Shown here: in pieces, positions 33,676-43,500 of the stretch
How positions within the stretch are numbered: position 1 is the first letter of the stretch
Layout: the number at the start of each line of letters is the position of its first letter
Source: Sulfuriferula multivorans
GTDB taxonomy: Bacteria; Pseudomonadota; Gammaproteobacteria; Burkholderiales; Sulfuriferulaceae
Assembly (NCBI RefSeq): GCF_003851125.1
Contig: NZ_BGOW01000011.1
Span: 1 to 46,990 of the forward strand
Direction: 5' to 3'
Length of the DNA stretch: 46,990 nt
Translations under genes and position numbers: made by a program
The notes under the pieces: generated by a model
What the model was told of the DNA's origin: nothing
Seen by the model: the letters and a program-made list of their open reading frames with translations, nothing else
The model's database searches: none

Positions 33676-36600
33676 CTACCTGGGTTGCCAGCGCAAATCC
33701 AGGGTCATGGGAAAGCGCGGATTGAGTGCTTCGGGTTTGATTACCATTGCCCCGGTGCTGTGGCCGTGATCCCAGAAACGCGCTCGGCGGCGCGCCTCAG
33801 CCTCATTGGCATTGACCGGAAAAGTGTCGTAGTTGCGCCCGCCGGGGTGGCTGACATGGTAGGTGCAACCGCCGATGGCACGGCCATTCCAGCTGTCCAC
33901 CACATCGAATACCAAGGGCGCATGAATACCAATGGCGGGGTGCAATGCAGACGGCGGTGCCCACGCCTTGAAGCGTACTGCAGCAACGAATTCACCGGGC
34001 ACGCCAGTCGGATGCAGCGGTAGCGGACGGCCATTGCACGCTACCTGATGGCGGCTGTCGGTCATGCCGCTCACCTTGACCTGCATCCGTTCTGCCGATG
34101 AGTCCACATAGCGTGCCATGCCGCCCGCGGCCATTTCTTCGCCCAGCACATGCCACGGCTCGATGGCCTGGCGCAGCTCCAGCTGTATACCCTCATAGGC
34201 CACGCTGCCGTAGCGTGGAAAGCGGAACTCGATGAACGGCGCAAACCAGGCGTCTTCGAATGCATAACCTGCTGCGCGCAGGTCGCGGCTGATGTCGCGC
34301 ATGTCCTGCTCGATGAAATACGGCAGCATGAAGCGGTCATGCAGCGCAGTATCCCAGTACACCAGCTTGCCTTGATAAGGTGTTTTCCAGAACCGGGCTA
34401 CAAGCGCCCGCAGCAATAGCGATTGCACCAGACTCATACGGTAATGGGGCGGCATCTCAAACGCGCGTAATTCCACCAGCCCCAGCCGCCCGGTAACAGA
34501 ATCCGGCGCGTAAAGCTTGTCGATGCAGAATTCCGCGCGGTGCGTGTTGCCGGTCAGGTCAATCAATAAATTGCGCAACAGCCTGTCCACCAGCCAGGGC
34601 TGGTCGCTTTCTTTACCGGGAGTGAGCCTGGCATCCATTTGCTGGAACGCGATTTCCAGTTCGTACAGGTTGTCATCACGCGCTTCGTCCACTCGTGGCG
34701 CCTGGCTGGTGGGGCCGATGAACTGTCCGGAAAACAGGTAGGACATGGCCGGATGTTGCTGCCAGTAAGTAATCAGGCTTTTCAGCAGGTCCGGCCGACG
34801 CAGAAATGGGCTGTCTGCCGCTGTAGCGCCTCCCAGCGTGACGTGGTTGCCGCCGCCGGTACCGGTGTGGCGACCATCAAGCATGAATTTTTCGCTGCCC
34901 AGCCGGGTCTGGCGTGCATCCTCATACAGTGTCTGGGTACGTTCCATCAGCGTTGGCCAATCGGCAGCGGGGTGGATGTTGACCTCGATGACGCCCGGGT
35001 CGGGTGTGACTGACAGCGACAACAAACGCGGGTCGCGCGGAGGCGCGTAACCTTCCAGGCGAATGGGCTGGTTAAGTGCTTCAGCGCAGTGTTCCAACGC
35101 AGCGACCAAGGCTAGCCAGGATTCAATCGTGGTGGTGGGCGGCATGAAAACGTGCAACAGACCGTCGCGTACTTGCAGCGCCAGCGCCGTGTGGATGACT
35201 TCGCGCGCATTCGGGGATTCGTCGATGGCTGTGGCGGCGGTTGTCTTGGGAGCGGGTGGAGATTCCGGCAGCGGGACGTGCTCGGAAAATGGGTCGGGAG
35301 CCAACTCGACTTCAAAATCTTCTGGCGCCAGCCACGGCAGGCTATCTAGCGGCAGCCGGTAACCCAGCGCGGAATCGCCTGCCACCAGATACAGTCGATC
35401 CTGACGTAACGGCCAGCGGCTGGAACGCCATTGCGGCGCTACGGCGGTACCGGCTTTAAGCGGCAGCACGTAGCCGACAACCTCTGCCAGTCCGGCGCGT
35501 AGCTGTTTAGCGAGACGGTTACGCGCATCGGGTTGGGTGAGGTCAGCCGTGTGTGGGTCGAGGTTGGCAGGCAAGCGGCTTTCCATGTCCAGCGCCTGCC
35601 ACGGGTCTTCATACGCCGGGATAATATAGCCTGGGTTGAGCCCAAGCCGCTGGGCAAGGTGGGTGGCGAAGTTTTTGAGTGCATCGAGGCTGATAGTTTT
35701 GCTGGCCTCGGCGACAAGTGCCGGCTTGTGCCAGAGTGGGGTGCCATCCGTGCGCCAATAGACCGTCAGAGCCCAGCGTGGCAGCGGTTCGCCCGGATAC
35801 CATTTGCCTTGGCCGAAGTGCAGCACGCTGCCGGGAGCAAAGCGTGTTTGCAGGCGGCGCATCAGGGCGTTGGCAAGTGTCCATTTTTCTTCGCCCAGCG
35901 CGGCGATGTTCCATTCCGCGCCGTCCATGTTGTCGATCGAGACAAAGGTTGGCTCGCCCCCCTGGGTGAGGCGCACATCGCCTTTTTTCAATTCGGCGTC
36001 AATCTGCAGCCCGAGCGCGTTTGCCGCCTGCCACTGTGCGTCGGTGTAGGGTTTGGTCACGCGCGGGTCTTCGTGGATACGGGTGACCGTCATGCTCACG
36101 TCGAGCTGCGATTCGCAGATGCCGGTGAGGCCGTTGATGGGCGCTGCGGAGGCAGGTTGTGCGGTGGCGGCCAGTGGTATATGGCCTTCTCCGGCGAGCA
36201 GGCCCGAGGTGGCGTCCAGTCCGACCCAGCCGGCGCCAGGGATATAGGCTTCGCACCAGGCGTGCAGGTCGGTGAAATCGGCGCTGGGTCCGGCCGGGCC
36301 GTCGAGCGGTTTTTCATCGGCGGCAAGCTGAATCAGATAACCCGATACAAAGCGTGCGGCAATGCCCAGATGGCGTAACACTTGTACCAGCAGCCAGGCG
36401 CTGTCGCGACATGAGCCGGAACCTTTGGAGAGTGTTTCCTCGCAGGTTTGTACGCCTGCCTCCATGCGGATGAGATAGGAAACGCTGCGCTGTATGCGTT
36501 GATTCGCGTGGACCAGAAAATTGGTAATGCCCATCTCGGCAGGCAGGGCACGACGGAGTTCGTCTAGCCATTGCGCCAGAGCTGGGCCCGCAGCGTCAGT

Positions 36601-36957
36601 CTGCAGAAACGGCGTCAGTTCTGATTTAAGCTCGGCCGGGTACTGAAACGGGTAATGCTCTGCCCATGGCTCGACAAAAAAATCGAACGGATTGATTACC
36701 GTCATGTCCGCCACCAGGTCCACCGTCACTTCGAGTTCGCGTGTTGGCTCAGGGAAGGTGAGGCGGGCAACGAAATTACCGTAGGCGTCTTGCTGCCAGT
36801 GAATAAAGTGTTTGGCTGGCTGCACCTTAAGCGAATATGCCGAAATGGGAGTACGGTTATGCGCAGCAGGTTTAAGCCGGATTTCATGAGGAAACACCAT
36901 GACCGGGCGATCGAAGCGGTAATGGCTGTGATGATGCAGAGCAACGCGTATGGTCAT
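33676..36957 (-). CDS. Large transglutaminase / DUF2126 protein of the Anbu operon
   Basis: A 1093-residue cytoplasmic protein. Residues 1-90 form a transglutaminase N-terminal domain (VALHHHSHYRFDRPVMVFPH). The transglutaminase core lies at about 140-260 with an intact triad: Cys183 in GSGSCRDSAW, His232 in DLHAWCEAYIP, Asp248 in GLDATSG. The remaining 700 or so residues are the DUF2126 region, beginning near VRLTQGGEPTFVSIDNMDG, of unknown function. I start at ATG 36957 (MTIRVALHHH), one base after the Anbu stop; the frame stays open 65 codons further but into the Anbu gene, with no homology. It follows Anbu and precedes the dioxygenase-like gene by 14 bases. Confidence 0.94.
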   Translation of the reverse strand: MTIRVALHHHSHYRFDRPVMVFPHEIRLKPAAHNRTPISAYSLKVQPAKHFIHWQQDAYGNFVARLTFPEPTRELEVTVDLVADMTVINPFDFFVEPWAEHYPFQYPAELKSELTPFLQTDAAGPALAQWLDELRRALPAEMGITNFLVHANQRIQRSVSYLIRMEAGVQTCEETLSKGSGSCRDSAWLLVQVLRHLGIAARFVSGYLIQLAADEKPLDGPAGPSADFTDLHAWCEAYIPGAGWVGLDATSGLLAGEGHIPLAATAQPASAAPINGLTGICESQLDVSMTVTRIHEDPRVTKPYTDAQWQAANALGLQIDAELKKGDVRLTQGGEPTFVSIDNMDGAEWNIAALGEEKWTLANALMRRLQTRFAPGSVLHFGQGKWYPGEPLPRWALTVYWRTDGTPLWHKPALVAEASKTISLDALKNFATHLAQRLGLNPGYIIPAYEDPWQALDMESRLPANLDPHTADLTQPDARNRLAKQLRAGLAEVVGYVLPLKAGTAVAPQWRSSRWPLRQDRLYLVAGDSALGYRLPLDSLPWLAPEDFEVELAPDPFSEHVPLPESPPAPKTTAATAIDESPNAREVIHTALALQVRDGLLHVFMPPTTTIESWLALVAALEHCAEALNQPIRLEGYAPPRDPRLLSLSVTPDPGVIEVNIHPAADWPTLMERTQTLYEDARQTRLGSEKFMLDGRHTGTGGGNHVTLGGATAADSPFLRRPDLLKSLITYWQQHPAMSYLFSGQFIGPTSQAPRVDEARDDNLYELEIAFQQMDARLTPGKESDQPWLVDRLLRNLLIDLTGNTHRAEFCIDKLYAPDSVTGRLGLVELRAFEMPPHYRMSLVQSLLLRALVARFWKTPYQGKLVYWDTALHDRFMLPYFIEQDMRDISRDLRAAGYAFEDAWFAPFIEFRFPRYGSVAYEGIQLELRQAIEPWHVLGEEMAAGGMARYVDSSAERMQVKVSGMTDSRHQVACNGRPLPLHPTGVPGEFVAAVRFKAWAPPSALHPAIGIHAPLVFDVVDSWNGRAIGGCTYHVSHPGGRNYDTFPVNANEAEARRRARFWDHGHSTGAMVIKPEALNPRFPMTLDLRWQPR

Positions 36958-36958
36958 A

Positions 36959-37729
36959 TCAGGGAGGCGGTAGGGAGAAGCTGTCGCGGGTGTCTGGCGC
37001 GATTTCCCAATCGGGGTCGGGGAGCGAAGCGAATACGCCGCGCAGGCCTTCGCTCCAGCGCTGGCTGATCTGGGAAAAATAGCTGTCGCTATCGGTGATG
37101 TGATGTACGCGATCCAGATTAAAGCTGTTGCGCGCATAGCATGCCAGGTCAATCGGCAGTCCTACCGAGATATTGCTGCGCATGGTCGAGTCAAACGATA
37201 CCAGTACGCACTTGATGGCATCCATCAGGGGCGTTTCGGCATGAATGACGCGATCAATGATGGGTTTGCCGTATTTGGTTTCGCCGATCTGGAAGTAAGG
37301 GGTTTCGTCGGTGGCCTCGATAAAATTGCCCTCGTCGTACATCAGGAACAAGCGTGGCGGTTCGCCTCTTACTTGACCACCGATGATGAAATTGGCACCA
37401 GCCGCAACATTCCCTTCGAGCAGGAAGGGACCATCGCGTTCGCGTACCTCTCGCAGGCAGTCTCCCAGTAGCATGGCTACGTCAAACATGGATTGGGCAT
37501 TCCACAAATTCTGCAATTCATTTCGCCGCCCCCGTTGCTCGAGCAAATTGATCGCGCTCTGGGTGATGGACAAATTACCCGAGCTGAGGATGACGATGAC
37601 GCAGTCGCCGTTGTTGACGAAACTGCGCATTTTCTTGAATCTGGCGATTTGATCCACCCCCGCGTTGGTGCGGGAATCCGAAGCAAAAACCAGCCCGGCG
37701 TTGAGCTTGAGTGCGACACAGTAAGTCAT
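36959..37729 (-). CDS. Anbu: proteasome-related peptidase
   Basis: A 256-residue member of the Ntn-hydrolase/proteasome beta superfamily, group Anbu ('ancestral beta subunit'). The N-terminus MTYCVALKLNAGLVFASDSR places Thr2 as the nucleophile after Met removal. Asp18 and Lys32/Lys33 (in ARFKKMRSF) are the expected partners. Anbu assembles into large rings or open helical rings; its substrates are not established. The gene lies between the alpha-E gene (30 bases upstream) and the DUF2126 gene (1 base downstream). No HslUV or unfoldase gene is adjacent, so any peptide fed to it must come from elsewhere or from the products of the neighbouring ligase. Confidence 0.94.
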   Translation of the reverse strand: MTYCVALKLNAGLVFASDSRTNAGVDQIARFKKMRSFVNNGDCVIVILSSGNLSITQSAINLLEQRGRRNELQNLWNAQSMFDVAMLLGDCLREVRERDGPFLLEGNVAAGANFIIGGQVRGEPPRLFLMYDEGNFIEATDETPYFQIGETKYGKPIIDRVIHAETPLMDAIKCVLVSFDSTMRSNISVGLPIDLACYARNSFNLDRVHHITDSDSYFSQISQRWSEGLRGVFASLPDPDWEIAPDTRDSFSLPPP

Positions 37730-37759
37730 GAAGGAAGCGGTGCTGTCATGGGGTATCTT

Positions 37760-38752
37760 TTACTGTACTTGAGCCATCTGGCGTATGGGAAACGGCGCAA
37801 CTGATTCGTCGCGGCGCGCCAGATATGCGCTGCGAATTTCCTTCGCGAGGACATCGATCCGCCCGAGAAAGTCGGTCAGATACTCATGCAATCCTTCGGC
37901 GAAGATATTTTCAATGAGATTGAAATGCAGGGATGCATGTAGTTCGCCCGCGCAGCGGCGAGCTTCGCGTCCGGTCGAGCCGTTGATGATTTCCAGAGTG
38001 GAATCCACTTCGTTCAGGCAGGCGTGCAGCGAACGCGGCATGTCGGCGCGCAGTACCAATAGCTCGGCAACGCGTTGCGGTGAAATCACATCGCGGTATA
38101 TTTTACGATATGCCTCAAGTGCACTGACCGAACGCAACAGCGCACCCCACTGGTAATAATCTGCTGCGCCGCCGACATCCTGCACGCTGGGCAGCAGAAT
38201 GTGGTACTTGACGTCGAGAATGCGCGCGGTATTGTCCGCTCGCTCCAGAAAGGTGCCGAGGCGGATGAAGTTGAGAGCATCGTCTTTGAGAATGGTCCCC
38301 AGAGTCACCCCGCGAAACAGGTGTGAGCGTTCTTTCACCCAGTCGAAAAATGGTGTCAGACGATTGCCACTGAGGGTAGGTGACATGCGGTTGAGTTCCA
38401 GCCAGGTGGCGTTAATGATTTCCCACATTTCTCCGGTGATTGCACCGCGAACAGCGCGTGCGTTTTCCCGGGCCAGCATCAGACTGGTGTAGATGCTGGC
38501 CGGGTTGTCCGGATCCAGTGCGATAAAGCGTGTTACCGAAACCGATTCTGCCAATCCGCCATATTTGGCAGTATAGTCGGCGGCACAGCCAGAAATGTTG
38601 AGGGGGGCATACCACAAGTTGGCTTCTGCGCCAGCGGAATCGTCCGGGAGCAACGAGGTGCTATGCGTGACATCCAGTACGCGAGCGGTATTTTCGGCAC
38701 GCTCGATGTAGCGCGCCATCCAGAACAGGTGATCTGCGGTTCGTGACAACAT
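37760..38752 (-). CDS. Alpha-E domain protein (DUF403) of the Anbu operon
   Basis: A 330-residue, almost entirely helical protein of the alpha-E family. The N-terminus MLSRTADHLFWMARYIERAE is the family signature; further blocks are FIRLGTFLERADNTARILD and a duplicated helical pattern. Its role is unknown. It nearly always accompanies the circularly permuted ATP-grasp protein and may be its partner or a peptide-binding scaffold. It starts 3 bases after that gene's stop, suggesting translational coupling. Confidence 0.93.
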   Translation of the reverse strand: MLSRTADHLFWMARYIERAENTARVLDVTHSTSLLPDDSAGAEANLWYAPLNISGCAADYTAKYGGLAESVSVTRFIALDPDNPASIYTSLMLARENARAVRGAITGEMWEIINATWLELNRMSPTLSGNRLTPFFDWVKERSHLFRGVTLGTILKDDALNFIRLGTFLERADNTARILDVKYHILLPSVQDVGGAADYYQWGALLRSVSALEAYRKIYRDVISPQRVAELLVLRADMPRSLHACLNEVDSTLEIINGSTGREARRCAGELHASLHFNLIENIFAEGLHEYLTDFLGRIDVLAKEIRSAYLARRDESVAPFPIRQMAQVQ

Positions 38753-38755
38753 GGT

Positions 38756-40195
38756 TTAATCCTCCAATATCCAGGTATCCTTGGTGCCACCGCCCTGGGA
38801 TGAGTTGACGACCAGCGATCCCTCGGTCAATGCCACACGGGTGAGCCCTCCCGGCACCAGACGGATTTCCTTGCCGGACAGTACGAATGGGCGCAAATCC
38901 ACGTGGCGTGGGGCGATACCGGCCTCTACCAGGGTAGGGCAGGTGGATAGCGCCAAAGTTGGTTGGGCGATAAAGCTGGCAGGGCTGGCCAGAATCCGTT
39001 CGCGGTATGCAACAATTTCATCGGGAGTGCTGGTCGGACCGACCAGCATGCCGTAGCCTCCCGAGCCTTGTACTTCTTTCACTACGAGCTCGGGCAAGTG
39101 GGCGAGCACGTATTTGAGATCTTCCGGTTCGCTCAGACGCCAGGTGGGTACGTTGGACAGAATGGGTTTTTCTCCCAGATAAAATTCGATCATGGCCGGC
39201 ACATACAGGTAAGTTGACTTGTCATCGGCCACGCCAGTGCCGACAGCGTTGGCCAGTACTACCCCTCCACCGCGGTAAGCACTCATCAGACCGGGAACGC
39301 CCAGCATCGAATCGGGGCGGAAAACCAGCGGATCGAGAAAATCATCATCCACACGTCGATAAATGACGTGTATTTGCTGCGGACCCTCGGTGGTATGCAT
39401 GTAGACCTTGCCTGCATGGACAAACAAATCCTTGCCTTCCACCAGTTCCACCCCCATTTGACTGGCGAGGAAAGCGTGTTCGAAGTAGGCGCTGTTGTTG
39501 GCTCCAGGTGTCATCACAACAATTACTGGTTGATCCACATTGGGGGGAGCCGCCTCGATCAGGGTGTCGAGCAGCATTTGCGGATAGTGGTCGACCGGGG
39601 CGACGGTATGGCTGGCAAACAGATCGGGAAACAGCCGCATCATGGTATTGCGGTTTTCCAGCATGTATGACACGCCAGAAGGCGTGCGCAGATTGTCTTC
39701 CAGTACATAAAAGTCGTTTTCTGCCACACGCACCAGATCAATGCCGGCAATGTGTGCATAGACCTGATTAGGCAAATCGATACCTTGCATTTCCGGCTGA
39801 TACTGGCTGTTTTTCAGTATCTGATGGGCGGGAATCAAACCTGCTTTGATGATTTCCTGGCCGTGATAAATATCGTGTAAAAAAGCGTTAAGTGCGCGCA
39901 CCCGCTGCTTCAGGCCGCGCGCCAGGAGACCCCATTCGCTGGCACTGAATATGCGTGGAATAACGTCGAACGGAATCAGGCGTTCAGCGCCTGCGTCCTG
40001 CCCATAAACGGCAAAGGTAATTCCCAGTCGACGAAACAGCACCTCGGCTTCGCGTTGTTTCAGAGATAGGGCTTCCAGAGGCATGGAAAATAGCTGACCA
40101 GTTACATCCCTGTATTGATCGCGCACTTCGCCTTCCGGGGAGAGCATTTCGTTGAATGCGGGCGGTTTAGACAATATGGTTGTAGATTCATGCAT
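38756..40195 (-). CDS. Circularly permuted type 2 ATP-grasp protein (predicted amide ligase), first gene of the Anbu operon
   Basis: A 479-residue protein with the ATP-grasp fold in circularly permuted order. Family blocks include YVLEDNLRTPSGVSYMLENR (a metal/ATP-binding region), VVMTPGANNSAYFEHAFLA, YRRVDDDFLDPL, LANAVGTGVADDKSTYLYVP and VKEVQGSGGYGMLVGP near the C-terminus. Comparative genomics has proposed that such enzymes join amino acids or peptides by ATP-dependent amide formation; the substrate is unknown. The start at 40195 gives MHESTTILSKPPAF. It opens the six-gene operon; the 403 bases upstream contain no gene. Confidence 0.93.
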   Translation of the reverse strand: MHESTTILSKPPAFNEMLSPEGEVRDQYRDVTGQLFSMPLEALSLKQREAEVLFRRLGITFAVYGQDAGAERLIPFDVIPRIFSASEWGLLARGLKQRVRALNAFLHDIYHGQEIIKAGLIPAHQILKNSQYQPEMQGIDLPNQVYAHIAGIDLVRVAENDFYVLEDNLRTPSGVSYMLENRNTMMRLFPDLFASHTVAPVDHYPQMLLDTLIEAAPPNVDQPVIVVMTPGANNSAYFEHAFLASQMGVELVEGKDLFVHAGKVYMHTTEGPQQIHVIYRRVDDDFLDPLVFRPDSMLGVPGLMSAYRGGGVVLANAVGTGVADDKSTYLYVPAMIEFYLGEKPILSNVPTWRLSEPEDLKYVLAHLPELVVKEVQGSGGYGMLVGPTSTPDEIVAYRERILASPASFIAQPTLALSTCPTLVEAGIAPRHVDLRPFVLSGKEIRLVPGGLTRVALTEGSLVVNSSQGGGTKDTWILED

Positions 40196-40598
40196 AGTCG
40201 TACTCTGCTCAGGCCGTGGATGCTCACGGCATTTCTATAAATCACATTGTTCTCTCTTGGTAACGCAAGCAATATGCCAGCTCAAGAATTGTTTTAATTT
40301 ATTGTTTTTTAATGTTTTTGTAAGTTATTTATGTGATGAAGAGGATAGGGCGCTCTCTTCAGGTGCAGGTACGGCGGGGCAAGCACAGGTCCGGTGCGCT
40401 GTCTAAACTTCGTTATTGAACGAGCATCGGTGCTGCGTAGGTGGGACAGTTATTACTCACAGGAGATTATTCTGCGTGGTGAAGCCGGGACGGAGAGAGG
40501 CCGATCGGGGAAATTGGCGCTATGGGAGTATTAACCAGCAGAGAGGAGATTGTTTGGCATTGGACATTTTTTATCGGCCAATCGTCGATCGGTGAAAC
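40196..40598. other. Intergenic region upstream of the Anbu operon
   Basis: 403 bases without a credible gene. It contains an A/T-rich stretch at about 40278-40335 that is a likely place for the minus-strand operon promoter, and a small hairpin GCCGTG (40213-40218) with CACGGC (40225-40230) in the presumed leader. I could not identify -35/-10 elements with confidence, nor a known operator. Confidence 0.4.
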
Positions 40599-43500
40599 TC
40601 ATAATTTGATCAATGCCAACTTTGCATTTTCAGCGAAGGCTGCAAACTGTGCTGCCGGCAACGGCTTGCTGTAAAAATAGCCCTGTACCTCATCGCAGCC
40701 CTGTGCGCTCAAGAACTCGAGTTGCTCGGCTGTCTCGACGCCTTCAGCAATGGTTTGCAGGCCCAGGCTTTTTGCCATGCTGATAATCGCCGCAACAATG
40801 GCTTTGTCTTCAAGGTCGGTACTGATGTCGCGTACAAAAGACTGGTCGATCTTGAGTTTGTATACCTTGAATTTTTTCAGGTAGCTCAGTGACGAATAGC
40901 CCGTGCCGAAATCATCTATCGACATGCGGATGCCGCGTTCATGCAACTTGTTCATCATCGCGATCGCTCCCGGCGGATCCTGCATCGCTACGCCTTCTGT
41001 CAGTTCCAGCTCCAGATATTGCGCAGGTAATTGTGCTTCATTGAGAATGTTCGTCACCAGATCGGGCAAGCCTGGGTGACGGAACTGCACTGCCGACAGA
41101 TTGACTGAAATGATCATGGGCTCCTGGCCGTTGTCTATCCACTGTTTTAGCTGTTGTACAGCGGTACGCAGCACCCATTCTCCAATGGTTAAAATCAATC
41201 CGCTATCTTCAGCAGCGGGGATGAATTCCTCCGGTGAGATCATGCCAAATTCCGGATGTTGCCAGCGTAGCAAGGCTTCTGCGCCGGTGATATGCGGATC
41301 TCGCATGGACACTTGCGGCTGGTAATAAACCTGGAGTTGGTCTCGTTCCAATGCGTGGCGCAACGCATTGATCAATTGCAGATTGCGGGTCGTGCGCGCC
41401 TGCATTTCTGCGGTAAAGAAACAATATCCATTGCGGCCATCCTGTTTGGCGCGATACATGGCCGTATCGGCGCTTTTAGACAGTGTTTCCAGATCCACAC
41501 CATCATAAGGATAGAGGGCGATGCCGATCGATGCGGTTATGACCAGGTCATATAGATTTATCAGGTAGGGCTCGGAGATGGCATGCAGTAACTTCTGCGC
41601 CACTTGCGCTGCGCCTACCGCATCACAACCCGGCAACATCAGAATAAATTCGTCACCACCCATGCGGGATGCCGTATCTTCTTCACGCAGAACCGATTGC
41701 AAGCGTCTGGCGGCTTCGATCAAAAAAGCATCGCCAATACTGTGACCAAGCGTGTCATTGATATCCTTGAAACGGTCAAGATCAATGAACATCAGCGCCA
41801 AATATCCGTTACTGCGCTTCGCCAGACTCAGCGCATATTTGAGATGTTCGGCCAGCTGGATGCGGTTGGGCAGGCCGGTGAGCACATCGAAATTGGCCAG
41901 ATACTGAATACGTTCCTCGGCGTACTTTCGTTCGGTGATATCTTCCTTGATGCCCAGGTAGTGAGTGATCTGTCCTGAGTCTTCACGCATAGGCGAAATG
42001 TACACAGACTCGATGTATTCGGTGCCGTCCTTGCGCTTATTGAAGAGCTCTCCTTGCCAGCTTTCCCCGCGATTCAGACAATCCCACATGCTGTCGTAGG
42101 TTGTGCGCGGCGTCTTGCCGGATTTCAACAGGCGCGGGTTTTTTCCGATGACCTCGTCGGAGCTGTACCCGGTCGTTTTGACAAAGGCCGTGTTGACGTA
42201 CTCAATCCTTGCATCGAGGTCAGTGATAAGGATGACGTTGGGGCTTTGCTCGACTGTCTGCGACAGCTTGCGCAACTGATCCTGCTCCCGCCTGCGTTCA
42301 GCCTCGTTGTCGAAGCGATCCAGCGCAAAGCCGATATCCATCGCCATTTCAACCAAAAGATCCTGAGCCGCCTTATCGAATGCATTGACTGTATCGGAAT
42401 ACAGAATGAATGCGCCCACAGCGACGCCGTTTCGATGCAATGGCAGCGAAGCCATGGCACGCCAGCCGAATTTTGCACCACCATTACGCCAGGCGGCGGT
42501 AGCGGGGTCCTGGTGAAAGTCCTGACACCAGTAAGGTTTGTTTCCACGCATGGCAGTACCGGTCGGGCCAAGTCCGCTTGGTTTATTCGCATCCACCGAG
42601 ACTTCGATCCCTTCCAGAAATTCAATGCCGATACCGAATGAAGCCACTGGTTTGATCAGTTTGCTTGCTTCATCCAGCATGCCGATCCACGCCATTTTCA
42701 TGCCGCCGAAAACGACCGCGTCACGGCAGACTTGTGGCAACAACTCTGCCTCGCAGGCACAGCGCACGATGGCCTGGTTGCATTGACTCAGTGCGGCGTA
42801 CAGCTGGGTTAATCGCAGCACCTGGGCCTCGGCAAGCTTGCGTTCGGTGATGTCGCGTATGATCCCAAGCAGGTTGCCATCAGGCATTGTGGTGGCAGTC
42901 ACCTCCGCCGCAAAGGTGGAACCGTCCTTGCGGCGAAGCCGCCACTCGCGCAGGTAATGGTTTTCGGTTTTGATCGCCTGCAACGCGGGTTCGATATACT
43001 GAATCTCGGCCTGAAAAACGATATCCGAGGCGTGCAAACCAATTAATTCGTCGCGTGTATAGCCGAGCATTCGGCACATGCTCTCATTGGCGTCGAGATA
43101 GTAACTCTCAGGATCGGCGATGACGATACCGCTTGGCGTATACTCGAACAGCAAACGGTAACGAGCCTCGCTTTCCTGTAGCGCAACCTCCGCCCGCTTG
43201 CGTTCGGTAATGACATTGGCCGACGGGACGAGAAACTCGACCTTGCCGGTCTCGTCGCGCAGCGGATGCAGGGAGAAATCAATGATGATGAACTGATTTT
43301 CAGCTGCGCGTACCTGCACGTCATAGCGCGAACTTTCACCCAAAGCGGCGCGTTCGATGGCGGCGCGCAGCTGTTGCTGAACAGACTCGGAGTAAGACCA
43401 CCAGTAGGTGTGTTCAAACGGCTTTCCCAGTACATCGGCGGGTTTTAACCCGCCTGCTGCCAGCGCCAATCGGTTGGCTTCGATCAATGTCCCGTCTGTT

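Noticed and set aside
36958-37152. N-terminal extension of the DUF2126/transglutaminase protein by 65 residues
   Set aside because: The extension overlaps the Anbu coding region in another frame and has no family similarity; the conserved N-terminus begins at ATG 36957.
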